The position numbers were made by a program, and so were the translations under genes. Shown in pieces: positions 25,316 through 35,401 of a DNA stretch of 64,000 nucleotides. The notes below the pieces were generated by a model. It was given only the letters and a program-made list of their open reading frames with translations, was not told the DNA's origin and did not search any database. Within the stretch, counting starts at the first letter, position 1. Each line of letters opens with the position of its first letter. This DNA comes from Bacteroidota bacterium (GTDB lineage Bacteria; Bacteroidota; Bacteroidia; Bacteroidales; FEN-979). The stretch spans positions 296,014 through 360,013 of the forward strand of contig JAPLDJ010000024.1 of the NCBI GenBank assembly GCA_026391805.1, in the 5' to 3' direction.

Positions 25316-26537
25316 CCAGCAGCCTATTCACCGGCTCATCACCCTCTTCGACCATCCTAAATGGATCCTCAACATATTCTTTCACCTTCACCAGGAAGCT
25401 GACCGATTCCCTTCCGTCGATCACACGGTGGTCATAAGAGAGGGCAATATACATCATCGGCAGGATCACTACCTGGCCGTTCACCGCCATGGGCCTGTCC
25501 ATGATCTTGTGCATGCCCAAGATGGCGCTTTGCGGCGGGTTCAATATCGGAGTCGACATCATCGACCCGAAAACACCACCGTTTGTGATGGTAAAGGTTC
25601 CGCCTTTCATGTCGTCGATGGTGATCCTGTTGTCTCTAGCTTTTACTGCCAGTTCCTTGATCCTGATCTCCAGTTCGGGGATGCTCATCTTTTCTGCATT
25701 CCGTATCACCGGAACGACAAGTCCCTTTGGTGCGCTGACGGCAATCCCCATGTCGACAAAATCAGGGATCACCAGTTCTTCTCCATCCAGCATCGAATTG
25801 ACCTGCGGAAATTCACGCAGGGCCAATGTGACAGCCTTGGAGAAAAACGACATGAACCCGATCCCGACCCCGTATTTTTCCTTGAAACCTTCGTTGTATT
25901 TTTCTTTTAATTCAAGAATGGCTTTCATGTTGACCTCGTTGAAGGTGGTCAGCATCGCGGTTTCATTTTTCACCGAAACAAGCCGCTCGGCCAGTTTCAG
26001 GCGAAGGGTCGTAAGTTTCCGGCGTTCCATATTTCGTGATCCGCTGAAACCGGTTGCAGCTTCAGGTTCTTTTTTTCCTGAGATGAAGGATTCCACCTCT
26101 TTCCTGCCAATCCTTTTCCCGCTATACGCTGCTGCAATCTCTTTCTTTTGAATATTTTTTTCGGAGAGGATCTTTTCTGCCAGTGGTGATATATGGGTAC
26201 CGGCTTCCAGCAGTTCCTTTTCAGGAGCTTTTTGTGCAGGAGGAAGCGGTTTTTCCGCCTTGACTTTTTCTGCAGGCTTTTCAGCTACCGGCTTCTTTGC
26301 TCCGGCTGAAGGTTGAATGGTTGCAATGACCGTTCCGACGGCAACGGTATCGCCCTCTGCAACAAGGATCTTAAGGAGGCCGTCTTCCGGGGCAACAAGG
26401 GGGAAAGAAGCCTTGTCGGAATCGATTTCAACGATTTCCTGGTCTTTTTCCACCGCTTCTCCATCCTTCACCAGCCATTTTGCAACCTGCACCTGAGTGA
26501 TCGATTCGCCCGGACTGGGAACTTTTATCTCTATCAT
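25308..26537 (-). CDS. sucB: 2-oxoglutarate dehydrogenase E2 (dihydrolipoyl succinyltransferase)
   Basis: E2 moves the succinyl group from lipoate to CoA in the 2-oxoglutarate dehydrogenase complex. The 409-residue protein has one lipoyl domain (residues 1-75) with the modified lysine in EIDSDKAS (K42). A Lys/Ala/Pro-rich linker follows, then a peripheral subunit binding domain at about 117-152 and a catalytic domain at about 175-409. SYDHRVIDG has H370 and D374 as the HxxxD active site. It lies downstream of sucA in the usual order, with a 95-base gap. Its stop codon sits in a heptad array, so the last codons may be affected by repeat growth. Confidence 0.95.
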   Translation of the reverse strand: MIEIKVPSPGESITQVQVAKWLVKDGEAVEKDQEIVEIDSDKASFPLVAPEDGLLKILVAEGDTVAVGTVIATIQPSAGAKKPVAEKPAEKVKAEKPLPPAQKAPEKELLEAGTHISPLAEKILSEKNIQKKEIAAAYSGKRIGRKEVESFISGKKEPEAATGFSGSRNMERRKLTTLRLKLAERLVSVKNETAMLTTFNEVNMKAILELKEKYNEGFKEKYGVGIGFMSFFSKAVTLALREFPQVNSMLDGEELVIPDFVDMGIAVSAPKGLVVPVIRNAEKMSIPELEIRIKELAVKARDNRITIDDMKGGTFTITNGGVFGSMMSTPILNPPQSAILGMHKIMDRPMAVNGQVVILPMMYIALSYDHRVIDGRESVSFLVKVKEYVEDPFRMVEEGDEPVNRLLEI

Positions 26538-26632
26538 AAACCTCTTCAGTTACTCAGTTTTTTTTCTGTCGATACCGTAAGTAAAATTACGATGATTGTA
26601 ATAAAAACGTTTCTAACCCTGTAATATAATCC

Positions 26633-29410
26633 TTATCGAATCTGGTCTTCCTTTTCGGAGCAATGCAGCCTGCACGACTCATTTGCCACTTCGCAGGTAC
26701 ATCCGCCCATGGCTTTATCCACCAGCAGCTGCTGCTGTATTTTATGCAGGGCCGATGATCCTGTGGCCGGACTGCCGCTGGGTGGCCGTGCTGTTATCTT
26801 TAATTCGACTTCCCTGAAATTCTGGAGCAGGAAATCCCCTGCTCCCATGTTGGCAGGCTCTTCCTGGATCCAGTGCCAGGTAACATTCTTTTTATAATGT
26901 GCGATGACCTGCTTCAGTTGTAACAATGGCAGGGGATAAAGCTGCTCGATCCTGACCAGCGCAACCTCTTCACGCTGAAGCCGCTCTTTTGCCTCCAGCA
27001 GGTCATAATAGATCTTTCCTGAACAAAAAACCACCCTGGTAACTTTTCCGGGATCGGCGTTAGGATCGTCGATAACCTCCCGGAAACCACCAGTGCTGAA
27101 TTCTTTCAGGGATGATACGCACCGCGGATGCCGCAGCAGGCTTTTCGGGGTGAAAACGACAAGGGGTTTCCTGAAAGGCCGGTGCATCTGCCGCCTCAGG
27201 ACATGGAAGAAATTGGCCGGGGTTGTGCAATTGACAACCTGGATGTTATTGTGCCCGCTGATCGCAAGGAACCGCTCAAGCCGTGCGCTCGAATGCTCCG
27301 GTCCCTGGCCTTCGAAACCATGGGGAAGCAGCATCACCAGCCCGTTCATCACTTTCCATTTTTCTTCGGCGCTGCTGATGTACTGGTCGATGATGATCTG
27401 TGCACCGTTGCTGAAATCACCGAACTGTGCCTCCCACAAGGTAAGTGTTTCCGGGGCTGTCAGAGCAAAACCGTATTCGAACCCAAGCACTCCATATTCG
27501 GAGAGGAAGGAATTGATCACTTCAAATCCGCTTTCTCCACCGGGAACCGTGGTCAGCGGAATGAATTTCTGTTCCGAATCCTCGACGGTCAGCACGGCAT
27601 GACGGTGCGAGAAGGTTCCCCGCTGGGAATCCTGCCCGGACAGCCTGACCCGGAATCCTTCATTCAGCAAGGTTCCATAGGCGAGAAGCTCACCCATGGC
27701 CCAGTCCAGCCGGCCGGCCTTTTCAAGCATTTCTCTCCTGTCTTCCTGAAGTTTGACAACTTTTCGGAAGAAAGATACACCTTCCGGAAGAGAAGTGATC
27801 TTCCGGCCGATCTTCATAAGTGTCTCTATATTTACGGATGTGTCGGGAGATGCAGAAAGGTCTTTGGGAGTTGCTTTTCTGATTCCCTGCCAGAGATCTT
27901 CCAGGAATGGCGATATGTCTGCTTTGCCTATTTCTTTGGAACCTTCAAGACCCTTCTCAAGTTCCTCCTCGATCGACTTCCGGATGACCTTCAGGTCGAA
28001 GGTTTCTGATGTCTGTTCTTCTTCCAGCTTCTTTACATAAATCTGCAATGGATCGGGATGATCCTCAATGATCTTGTAAAGGATGGGCTGTGTGAACCTG
28101 GGTTCATCGCCTTCATTATGACCGTACTTACGGTATCCAAGCAGGTCGATGAAGACATCCTTGTGAAACTGCTGGCGGAATTCCGTTGCAAGCTGAAGGG
28201 TGAAAACAACGGCTTCCACATCATCGGCATTTACATGAAAAACAGGGGAGAGGATGGTCTTTCCGACATCTGTGCAATAGGTGCTCGAGCGGCCGTCAAG
28301 GTAGTTGGTGGTAAAACCAAGCTGGTTGTTCGTGACGATATGAATGGTTCCGCCTGTCTTATAACCGTTCAGTTCCGACATCTGCAACACCTCATAAACG
28401 ATGCCCTGTCCCGAAATCGAAGCATCGCCATGGATCAGGATCGGGATCAGTTTTTCATTGTTCCCCTCATAGTGCTGGTCGATCCTGGCCCTGGAAATAC
28501 CTTCAACAACCGGATCCACGGCTTCGAGGTGGGAGGGATTGGGTGCAAGGGTAAGGGAAACGCTTTCCCCGTTTTCCTTAATAGTATTGGAATAACCCAG
28601 GTGGTATTTTACATCCCCGAGAAGCTCGGTATCCACGTATTCCTTGCCGGCAAATTCTGAGAATATCAGTGAAAGGGGCTTGTGCATGATGTTCGCCAGC
28701 GTGTTGAGCCGGCCCCTGTGGGCCATGCCGATCACGAATTCCTTAACCCCCATTACCGCGCCTTTTTCTATGATGGCATCCAGTGCCGGAATAAGACATT
28801 CAACTCCTTCCAGTGAAAACGTTTTATGACCCGGAAATTTTTTGTGGATGAATTTCTCAAAAAGCACAGCTTCGGCAAGTTTCCGGAGGACCTTCTCCTT
28901 CTGATCATGACTGAACCGGGGTGTATTCCTCGATGCCTCCATCTTTGACCGGAGCCACTCATGGATCTCCGGATTGCGGATGTACTGAAACTCCACGCCG
29001 ATCGACTGGCAATAGGTCTGGTTCAGGTGATCAAGGATTTGCTGTAAGGTTGCCTTTCCCAGTCCGAGCATGCTGCCGGCTTCAAATGATTTTGGAAGAT
29101 CAGCTTTTGAGAGACCGAAATTTTCCAGATCGAGGGTAGGGGAATATTGCCGGCGGGTCCTTACGGGATTTGTTTTGGTGAACAGATGTCCCCTTGACCG
29201 GTACCCGTTGATCAGGTTGATCACCTTGAATTCTTCAGGGTAAACGGCCGTCCCGTCCTTCTTCTTTTTGTAATTCTGCAGGCAGAACTCAAATCCTTCA
29301 AAGAACTCCCTCCAGCTCCCTTCAACGGAATCCGGATCCGCCTTGTACCGCTCAAACAACTCCTCAAAAACGGAATTGTCCATGTTGCTCAAATAGGAGT
29401 ATTTGTCCAT
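26633..29410 (-). CDS. sucA: 2-oxoglutarate dehydrogenase E1
   Basis: E1 decarboxylates 2-oxoglutarate with thiamine diphosphate. The 925-residue protein starts with the family N-terminus YLSNMDNSVFEELFERYKAD. It has FVIGMAHRGRLN, the ThDP block IHGDASISGQGIVYE with GFTTNYLDGRSS, and the C-terminal transketolase-like region (LLPHGFEGQGPEHSSARLER). This matches SucA and not pyruvate E1. The last 25 residues are Cys-rich (CTCEVANESCRLHCSEKE), an unusual tail. Together with sucB it gives an oxidative route that competes with KorAB at 38741-41630 for the same substrate. Confidence 0.95.
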   Translation of the reverse strand: MDKYSYLSNMDNSVFEELFERYKADPDSVEGSWREFFEGFEFCLQNYKKKKDGTAVYPEEFKVINLINGYRSRGHLFTKTNPVRTRRQYSPTLDLENFGLSKADLPKSFEAGSMLGLGKATLQQILDHLNQTYCQSIGVEFQYIRNPEIHEWLRSKMEASRNTPRFSHDQKEKVLRKLAEAVLFEKFIHKKFPGHKTFSLEGVECLIPALDAIIEKGAVMGVKEFVIGMAHRGRLNTLANIMHKPLSLIFSEFAGKEYVDTELLGDVKYHLGYSNTIKENGESVSLTLAPNPSHLEAVDPVVEGISRARIDQHYEGNNEKLIPILIHGDASISGQGIVYEVLQMSELNGYKTGGTIHIVTNNQLGFTTNYLDGRSSTYCTDVGKTILSPVFHVNADDVEAVVFTLQLATEFRQQFHKDVFIDLLGYRKYGHNEGDEPRFTQPILYKIIEDHPDPLQIYVKKLEEEQTSETFDLKVIRKSIEEELEKGLEGSKEIGKADISPFLEDLWQGIRKATPKDLSASPDTSVNIETLMKIGRKITSLPEGVSFFRKVVKLQEDRREMLEKAGRLDWAMGELLAYGTLLNEGFRVRLSGQDSQRGTFSHRHAVLTVEDSEQKFIPLTTVPGGESGFEVINSFLSEYGVLGFEYGFALTAPETLTLWEAQFGDFSNGAQIIIDQYISSAEEKWKVMNGLVMLLPHGFEGQGPEHSSARLERFLAISGHNNIQVVNCTTPANFFHVLRRQMHRPFRKPLVVFTPKSLLRHPRCVSSLKEFSTGGFREVIDDPNADPGKVTRVVFCSGKIYYDLLEAKERLQREEVALVRIEQLYPLPLLQLKQVIAHYKKNVTWHWIQEEPANMGAGDFLLQNFREVELKITARPPSGSPATGSSALHKIQQQLLVDKAMGGCTCEVANESCRLHCSEKEDQIR

Positions 29411-29449
29411 TTCAGATCAAACTTCGTTGTCCTTTGTTCACTGTTCTTT

Positions 29450-29505
29450 CCATTCTCCATCCTCAATTTTCAGATCTCCGATCTCTGACCTCTGACCTCT
29501 GACTA
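29450..29505 (-). repeat. Heptad array abutting the stop of the FG-GAP gene
   Basis: Eight units in strict phase: CCATTCT, CCATCCT, CAATTTT, CAGATCT, CCGATCT, CTGACCT twice and CTGACTA. The last one includes the stop codon of the minus-strand gene (29503-29505). Confidence 0.9.
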
Positions 29506-31242
29506 CTTCTTAATAAACCTTCCATTCATTGATTTATCCTTCTGGTAAATCTTAATAAAATAAAGTCCTGCCTTAAGATTCTGTATGTTTATAGCATTGG
29601 AGGATATTGTTCCTTCAGTAATGGTTTCTCCAGTTGAACCTAAGATCCGGTAATGTGCATTTTTCGCTGAAATACCCTCAACGTAAATGTTTTCTTTTGC
29701 AGGATTCGGGAATAAACGAAGCTTCTCCTCCTGAACAACCGGCGTTCCGGCTGTAGTCAGCGTAAAACTCTGAACCGCTGCAAATGCCGATCCCAGGAAA
29801 CCATTGTCAACGGTCTGAACGCTCCAGTAATAGGTTCCGTTGGTCAGGTCATGAATGGTCCAGGAAGTATCAGGTCCTGCATTTCCGGGACAAGGTCTTA
29901 AAAGCATGCCAGTACCGGGATCCGACATCGGCGAAAGAATATCTGTATGATCAGGAGCAGTTCCGATCAAGAGATTATAGGAAAGTCCGTTCTGCGGCGT
30001 TTGCCCGTCGGTGGCCTTGTTCCATTTCAGAGTGACAGTTGATCCTGCAGTTTCGGACTGGAGACCTGCCGGGGGTAAAGGAGGTGTGTTAACCCTGTAA
30101 AGCGAATCTCCGGAGGCATTTCTGTAAATCTCCGTTGAAGGATCATCGATCTGGTTAAGCCCGGTGAAAAGCAAGTCGGCAAATCCGTCATTGTTGTAAT
30201 CGCCCCATCCTGCTGATCCGAACTTGAATCCGTCCATGTAGGTCTCCACATCGGTAAAGATCAAAACGCTTTCATTATGATAAAGTACCGTCAGGGCAGC
30301 GCCGCCGCATCCCTGGATCTGTCCGATCAGGATGATGTCGAGGAACCCGTCGTTGTCATAATCGCCAAGGTCAATGGAACTGTAAGCATGCGGAAATGAA
30401 TAGCTGTCCTTCTTCGTGAAATGCCCGCCCCCGTCGTTACGGTAGATGAGGAAAGTCCCGGTCGTATAATCATCCATCCCGTCAATTAAAAGATCGGCAT
30501 CGCCGTCGTTATCCAGGTCGCCCCATTTTGCCATTCCGTTGCCGAGGCCGGTCAGCGTTATCGTATCAGCCTTGAATGATCCTGCCGTATTTTTGAACAA
30601 TTTTGTGATCATGCCTCCGCCGGTATCCCCGCCAACCACCGCATCGAGCCATCCGTCGTTGTTGTAATCGCCCCAGGCTACGATGGCCGTCTGAACATCC
30701 GGCAGCGGTGCATTGATGTCGGTGAATACCGAACTGCCGTCATTCCTGAATATTTTTGCCATTAACCTTCCTGCCAGAAGGATATCCAGGTCCCCGTCGT
30801 TGTCATAATCGCCCCAGGTGGCCTGTCCGTCGTCAATTCCGGGAAAGGGAATCCCGCTGTCAACAAAAATGCCGTTGTCATTCCGGTAGATTTTGGTCTG
30901 GGGTAAATTGTTTGCGTCATCACCCGTGATCAGGATGTCGAGGTCTCCGTCATTGTCAAAATCTCCCCACTCCGCCGAACTTAAACGGAAACCGGGTATC
31001 ACAGCATGAATATCGGTAAAGATCCCGGCATCATTGCGGAAGATCTTCGTGACCAGCGAATCATTTGCAAGGGCTCCGCAGACAACCACATCCAGATCCC
31101 CGTCACGGTCGTAATCGCCCCACGCGGCAAAACTGTATCCCAGCCCGGGGAACGGAGTAGTGACCTTTTTAAAGGGCAACTGGGCAAAACTGATCTGTAC
31201 AGATGCTGCAAACGCCAGCAGTGTCAACAAAGATATTCTCAT
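29503..31242 (-). CDS. T9SS-secreted FG-GAP repeat protein
   Basis: This 579-residue surface or secreted protein has a signal peptide, then seven FG-GAP/VCBS repeats with calcium-loop motifs such as WGDYDRDGDLD, WGDFDNDGDLD, WGDYNNDGWLD and LGDYDNDGFLD. They would form a beta-propeller like an integrin head. A fibronectin type III-like region follows at about 375-490 (PPAGLQSETAGSTVTLKWNK). The end is a type A sorting domain (LRLFPNPAKENIYVEG...GLYFIKIYQKDKSMNGRFIKK) used by the type IX system. The ligand is unknown. It is the gene between dsbD and sucA on the same strand. Confidence 0.9.
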   Translation of the reverse strand: MRISLLTLLAFAASVQISFAQLPFKKVTTPFPGLGYSFAAWGDYDRDGDLDVVVCGALANDSLVTKIFRNDAGIFTDIHAVIPGFRLSSAEWGDFDNDGDLDILITGDDANNLPQTKIYRNDNGIFVDSGIPFPGIDDGQATWGDYDNDGDLDILLAGRLMAKIFRNDGSSVFTDINAPLPDVQTAIVAWGDYNNDGWLDAVVGGDTGGGMITKLFKNTAGSFKADTITLTGLGNGMAKWGDLDNDGDADLLIDGMDDYTTGTFLIYRNDGGGHFTKKDSYSFPHAYSSIDLGDYDNDGFLDIILIGQIQGCGGAALTVLYHNESVLIFTDVETYMDGFKFGSAGWGDYNNDGFADLLFTGLNQIDDPSTEIYRNASGDSLYRVNTPPLPPAGLQSETAGSTVTLKWNKATDGQTPQNGLSYNLLIGTAPDHTDILSPMSDPGTGMLLRPCPGNAGPDTSWTIHDLTNGTYYWSVQTVDNGFLGSAFAAVQSFTLTTAGTPVVQEEKLRLFPNPAKENIYVEGISAKNAHYRILGSTGETITEGTISSNAINIQNLKAGLYFIKIYQKDKSMNGRFIKK

Positions 31243-31254
31243 GCGGGATATCTG

Positions 31255-33348
31255 TTATTTTTGTGCTTTCTGAAAATTCTGTAGACCTGTATCCAGGAAT
31301 TTAATAAAGCTGTCGACATTCAGATCGTATGCTTTAGGGGTGGTCAGGAGGTTTCCGGTCGTATCAAGGAGTACATAATAGGGTTGCGCATTTACATTGA
31401 ACCGTGCGATCTGCAGGTCGGCATAAATCTTACCGATGGTCTTTTTTACCTTCTTGTCATAGGTGGAGGTGATCCATTCGTTCTGTGGCACTTCGGTTTT
31501 GTCATCAACATATAGAGCCGTAACAATAAAATTTTCACGGAGCCGCTTCAGTACCTGCGGATCGGCCCAGACCCTCGCTTCCATCTCGCGGCAATTTACA
31601 CAGCCATGTCCGGTGAAATCGATGAACAACGGTTTGTTCTGTTTGCGGGCACAGGCCAGCGCCTGTTTGTAATCGAAGTATCCCTCCAGCTGATGCGGCA
31701 GCTCCAAAAACTCCTTGTATCTCGGGGTTTCACAGAGGGAGGTATTGGTGGTTCCTCCGCCTCCACCTCCGCCCGAAACCGCCTTGACCTCATTATGGAT
31801 GATCGCGTTCAGATCAAAATCAAGGGATTGCTGCGGAGGAAGGTACCCGGCCAATGCCTTTAATGGCGCACCCCACATTCCCGGGATCATATACACGACG
31901 AAGGTAAAGGTGATGATGGCAAGGACCAATCGGGGAACACCGATAAAAGGAATGTCCGCATCGTGGTGAAATTTCAGTTTTCCGAGGAGATAGAATCCCA
32001 TCAGGGTAAAAATAACGATCCAGAAGGCAAGGTAGACTTCCCGGTCGAGGATGTGCCAGTGGTAGGTTTGATCCGCGATACTTAAAAACTTCAAACCAAG
32101 GGCAAGTTCCAGGAAACCGAGGATCACTTTCACCGAATTCAGCCATCCTCCCGATTTCGGCAGGCCTGCCAGCCAGGACGGGAAAAAAGCAAACAATCCG
32201 AATGGCAGTGCAAAGGCGATCGAAAATCCCAGCATGCCGATGATGGGCTGCAGGATCTCGCCACCGGCCGATTGAACCAGGATAGCGCCAACGATAGGGC
32301 CGGTACATGAAAACGAGACAAGGACGAGGGTGAAAGCCATGAAAAATGCACCTGAAAAACCGCCTTTGTCAGCCTGCTTGTCAGCCTTCGAAACCATCCA
32401 CGTAGGAAGTGTGATCTCGAACATGCCCAGGAATGAAGCTGCAAAGACCATGAAGATCAGGAAAAAGAAGACATTCGGGATCCAGTGGGTGCTCAGGAAA
32501 TTCGCAAAATTGGCCCCGAGTGTTACAGCAACCAGGGTGCCGATCACGGTATAGATGAGAATGATTGAAAGGGCATACACGATGGCCTGGAAACGAGCCT
32601 TCCGTTTGTTCCCACTGTCGTGCATGAAGAAGGTGACGGTCATCGGGATCATCGGGAATACGCAGGGAGTAAGGATGGCAAGGAATCCTGCAAAGAGTGA
32701 TATCAGGAAAAACATCAGGAGCGATTTTTTATCTCCTTTGTTCATTCCTTCTGCTTTTACAACCGGTTTCACGGTCCCTGAAGTGTTTGCGGCTACTGTT
32801 CCTGTGTCTGATTTCTTTCCAACTGTATCTGCCTTTTTCTCGATGGTAGTTGAAACAACTTGTGCGGACTCAACTCCTGCCGGATTCCCCTTTACGGAAT
32901 AACTGAACTCGACTTCTTCAGGGGGGATGCAGCTGCGATCATTGCAACACATGAATTCCAGTGATCCCTTAACCTCAAAATTTTCCTTCCCGAGAACTCT
33001 GATTTTTTGCTTAAAGACTGCTTTGTGCTCAAAATATCTCAGGAGGCTGTTTTCAAACTGCGGATCCTTTTCTTCAATGGCTTTCGGCTCGATCACTTTC
33101 CCTGAGAGCTGATAATTTTTGCTTTTGGTGAAAGTGAAACTTGTTGATATCGGTCCGTCGGGGGGCGGAGGGTTATCCTGTGCATAGATGTGCCAGCCCG
33201 GGTCCACCGTAGCAATGAGTAACAGCGTAGCTTCGTCAGGCTTTGTCTGTTCAACCTTGAATGACCACTTAACAGGAGTAAGTACCTGTGAAAAAGCGAA
33301 GAAGGGAATGAACATCAACGCTACAAGGCAGGCCGTGAGTTTATTCAT
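31255..33348 (-). CDS. dsbD: DsbD-like thiol:disulfide interchange protein
   Basis: DsbD carries electrons from cytoplasmic thioredoxin across the membrane to periplasmic thiol proteins. The 697-residue protein has a signal peptide and an N-terminal periplasmic domain with a Cys pair (CCNDRSCIPPEE, near 133-139). Eight hydrophobic helices follow at about 210-500, with CVFPMIPMTV and SCTGPIVGA carrying the CcdA-type cysteines. A C-terminal thioredoxin-like domain has CVNC (FTGHGCVNCREME). All three redox modules are present. The sequence between helices and the C-terminal domain has a run of glycines (SGGGGGGG), a flexible linker. A promoter overlaps the stop codon of tilS upstream. Confidence 0.93.
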   Translation of the reverse strand: MNKLTACLVALMFIPFFAFSQVLTPVKWSFKVEQTKPDEATLLLIATVDPGWHIYAQDNPPPPDGPISTSFTFTKSKNYQLSGKVIEPKAIEEKDPQFENSLLRYFEHKAVFKQKIRVLGKENFEVKGSLEFMCCNDRSCIPPEEVEFSYSVKGNPAGVESAQVVSTTIEKKADTVGKKSDTGTVAANTSGTVKPVVKAEGMNKGDKKSLLMFFLISLFAGFLAILTPCVFPMIPMTVTFFMHDSGNKRKARFQAIVYALSIILIYTVIGTLVAVTLGANFANFLSTHWIPNVFFFLIFMVFAASFLGMFEITLPTWMVSKADKQADKGGFSGAFFMAFTLVLVSFSCTGPIVGAILVQSAGGEILQPIIGMLGFSIAFALPFGLFAFFPSWLAGLPKSGGWLNSVKVILGFLELALGLKFLSIADQTYHWHILDREVYLAFWIVIFTLMGFYLLGKLKFHHDADIPFIGVPRLVLAIITFTFVVYMIPGMWGAPLKALAGYLPPQQSLDFDLNAIIHNEVKAVSGGGGGGGTTNTSLCETPRYKEFLELPHQLEGYFDYKQALACARKQNKPLFIDFTGHGCVNCREMEARVWADPQVLKRLRENFIVTALYVDDKTEVPQNEWITSTYDKKVKKTIGKIYADLQIARFNVNAQPYYVLLDTTGNLLTTPKAYDLNVDSFIKFLDTGLQNFQKAQK

Positions 33349-33385
33349 TGGTGCAAGGAATGTTTGAAAAAGAATGATGATGGGA

Positions 33386-33414
33386 CAAAGTTAGCGATTT
33401 TTTCCCTTCACCAA
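33386..33414 (-). promoter_or_regulatory. Promoter of dsbD overlapping the tilS stop codon
   Basis: On the minus strand TTG (33414-33412) and TAACTTTG (33393-33386) are 18 bases apart. The first three bases of the second box are the TAA stop of tilS. Confidence 0.5.
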
Positions 33415-34743
33415 CTTAACCTGAAGCACTTCCTTTGTCCGTGAGGTGACACGGAACCGGTGATCGATCCGGTGCCCCACCACCCAGATGATATGCTGTC
33501 CGGTACAAAGCAACCAGGTATTCTCTTTATCTGCAATGGAGAATTTGCAGTCGATGAAATAATCGCTCAGTTTCTTCTTCTTGTTCAGTCCGTAAGGATA
33601 AAATGAATCTCCCCGTTTCCATTTTTTAAGGATAAGGGGAAAGGTGATCTTACTCAGATCAAGAGTGGCTTTGTCTTTCGACGGGTCGATTTCAAATGAT
33701 GCCGTTATTTTTATTTTCTCAAAGCGCAGATGAACCGGTTTCCGGATCTCTTTTCGGGAATCCGATATCGACACATATAAAGGAAGTAATGTACCCGCTT
33801 TTTCTGTTTTCAGCGGATGGATGATCAGCTCTTTCCTGTCCTTTACCAGCCGGTGTGTGGGAGAAAAAAAGGTTTTGCCCCCGGATTCATCAAGGGAATG
33901 AATAATATCGCTGATGACGGATTCGTTGAATCCATAAGGAGATAAGAATTCGAACGCATAAAGTTCCGGTGGAGAGAATTCTTTCAGCTTATCGATCCGT
34001 ATATGGATCCCGGTCTTGTCTTCCCTGAAAAGGTTGGTCCGGTCTGCATCGATCGCCTTCCGGTAAACCATCTCCGTTTTCCTGAGCCGGTAAATGTTTT
34101 CTGTGATTGTCTGCGGGAAAGCCGGATTCAGCTCATGAAAAACCGGTATCACCTCGTGGCGGATCTTGTTGCGGAGGTACTTTGTCTCCTGGTTGCTGCT
34201 GTCTTCCCTGAACGCAAGATGGTTTTGAAGGGCGAAAAGCTCAATGTTATGACGGTAAGCAAAAAGAAGGGGCCGGATGATCTTTCCCTGCCGGGGAAGG
34301 ATCCCGTGAAATCCTGCAATACCGGTGCTCCGCAGCAGGTTGATGAAGAAGGTCTCAATCTGGTCGTCAAGATGGTGGGCTGTAGCAATGCATTGATATT
34401 TGTTTTCCTGTAATACCTCTTCGAACCAGGTGTAACGCAGCTCCCGTGCCGCCATCTGCACCGAGATGCTTTTTTCCTTTGCAATCTTGGTCGTCTGGAA
34501 TCGTTTGCTGTGAAACGGAACTTTGTATCTTCCTGCCAGCTTACCGACAAAGGCCTCATCGGCATCCGATTCACATCCCCTTAAGCCGAAATTGCAATGT
34601 GCAATCCCGAAGGAATAATCTGCACGGTGAAAGAGTTCACACATCACCACCGAGTCAATCCCCCCGCTCACAGCCAGCAGAACCTTATCCTTCTTGCCAA
34701 GCAGTTTCTCCCTGACGATGAATTTCTTAAATCCCTCTAACAT
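33391..34743 (-). CDS. tilS: tRNA(Ile)-lysidine synthase TilS
   Basis: TilS changes C34 of the CAU-anticodon isoleucine tRNA to lysidine using ATP and lysine. It is essential in most bacteria. The 450-residue protein begins with the PP-loop domain, with SGGIDS at 26-31. Then come the core segments AMAARELRYTWFEEVL, ATAHHLDDQIETFFINLLR and FREDSSNQETKYLRNKIRHEVIP, and a C-terminal domain with RGDSFYPYG. All catalytic elements look intact. A TAACTTTG box lies at 34748-34755, only four bases upstream of the ATG. If used, it implies a leaderless or near-leaderless transcript. Confidence 0.95.
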   Translation of the reverse strand: MLEGFKKFIVREKLLGKKDKVLLAVSGGIDSVVMCELFHRADYSFGIAHCNFGLRGCESDADEAFVGKLAGRYKVPFHSKRFQTTKIAKEKSISVQMAARELRYTWFEEVLQENKYQCIATAHHLDDQIETFFINLLRSTGIAGFHGILPRQGKIIRPLLFAYRHNIELFALQNHLAFREDSSNQETKYLRNKIRHEVIPVFHELNPAFPQTITENIYRLRKTEMVYRKAIDADRTNLFREDKTGIHIRIDKLKEFSPPELYAFEFLSPYGFNESVISDIIHSLDESGGKTFFSPTHRLVKDRKELIIHPLKTEKAGTLLPLYVSISDSRKEIRKPVHLRFEKIKITASFEIDPSKDKATLDLSKITFPLILKKWKRGDSFYPYGLNKKKKLSDYFIDCKFSIADKENTWLLCTGQHIIWVVGHRIDHRFRVTSRTKEVLQVKLVKGKNR

Positions 34744-35401
34744 ATCACAAAGTTAGCGAATATTTAACGTTTTCCGACATAAAAGTCATAAGTCACAAGA
34801 CATAGGTCATTTGTAATTATTAATTTGTTTTTCATTGAGAGCGGAGCAAAGCAACCTCCATCTATCATCGTCGCGCTTGTCATTGCGAGTCCCGATTTTA
34901 TCGAGATGAAGCAACCTCCAACCTCCCTCCTCCCTCCTCCGACCTCCGGTTTCCTCCGGCCAACAAAAGAAACTCAACAGTAACTTTATGGAATATAATC
35001 CAATATAAACGATTTAATAGGAAAGGTAATTTTTTATATTTTTTATTGAAATTTTTTCCCCCACCGGTTGTATATTTGTATGTATATATTTATATTATAA
35101 ATTATTTGTGATTGCTTCTTACTTTTTTTCAGGGAATAAAATAGACTTTCAAGCGACATGCGTTCATCTCAATATATTAGGTACACTTTAATTAACTATT
35201 GTTTACTTCCATCACTTAAAATCGACGATGATCCGGTACAGGAAATGAATTCAGGCATTTAGTTTTAAGCTGCAAGTAGGTTTTATTCTTATTCTCTTCT
35301 TTTTTAATTCAATAAAACCCCAATGATCCGGGATTTTATTGTGAAATCGTTGTCAACATATATTCCTTCTTTATTTGAAATGTAAACCAAAAACTATAAT
35401 T
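34744..35401. other. Gene-free divergent region with repeats and a long leader
   Basis: No gene is seen between tilS and the T9SS gene. It contains heptads AAGTCAT, AAGTCAC, AAGACAT and AGGTCAT at 34783-34810. A diverged copy of the 46-bp repeat lies at 34877-34917, followed by heptads (CCAACCT, CCCTCCT twice, CCGACCT) at 34918-34945. AT-rich DNA with a TATATTTG box is at 35071-35078. A hairpin CAATAAAA/TTTTATTG with three G-C pairs inside lies at 35310-35341, without a T-run. If the box at 35071 is the promoter, the T9SS message has a leader of about 320 bases. Confidence 0.6.

Noticed and set aside
27128-28009. Plus-strand ORF of 293 residues opposite sucA
   Set aside because: The opposite strand is an intact, conserved sucA; this frame shows no protein features.
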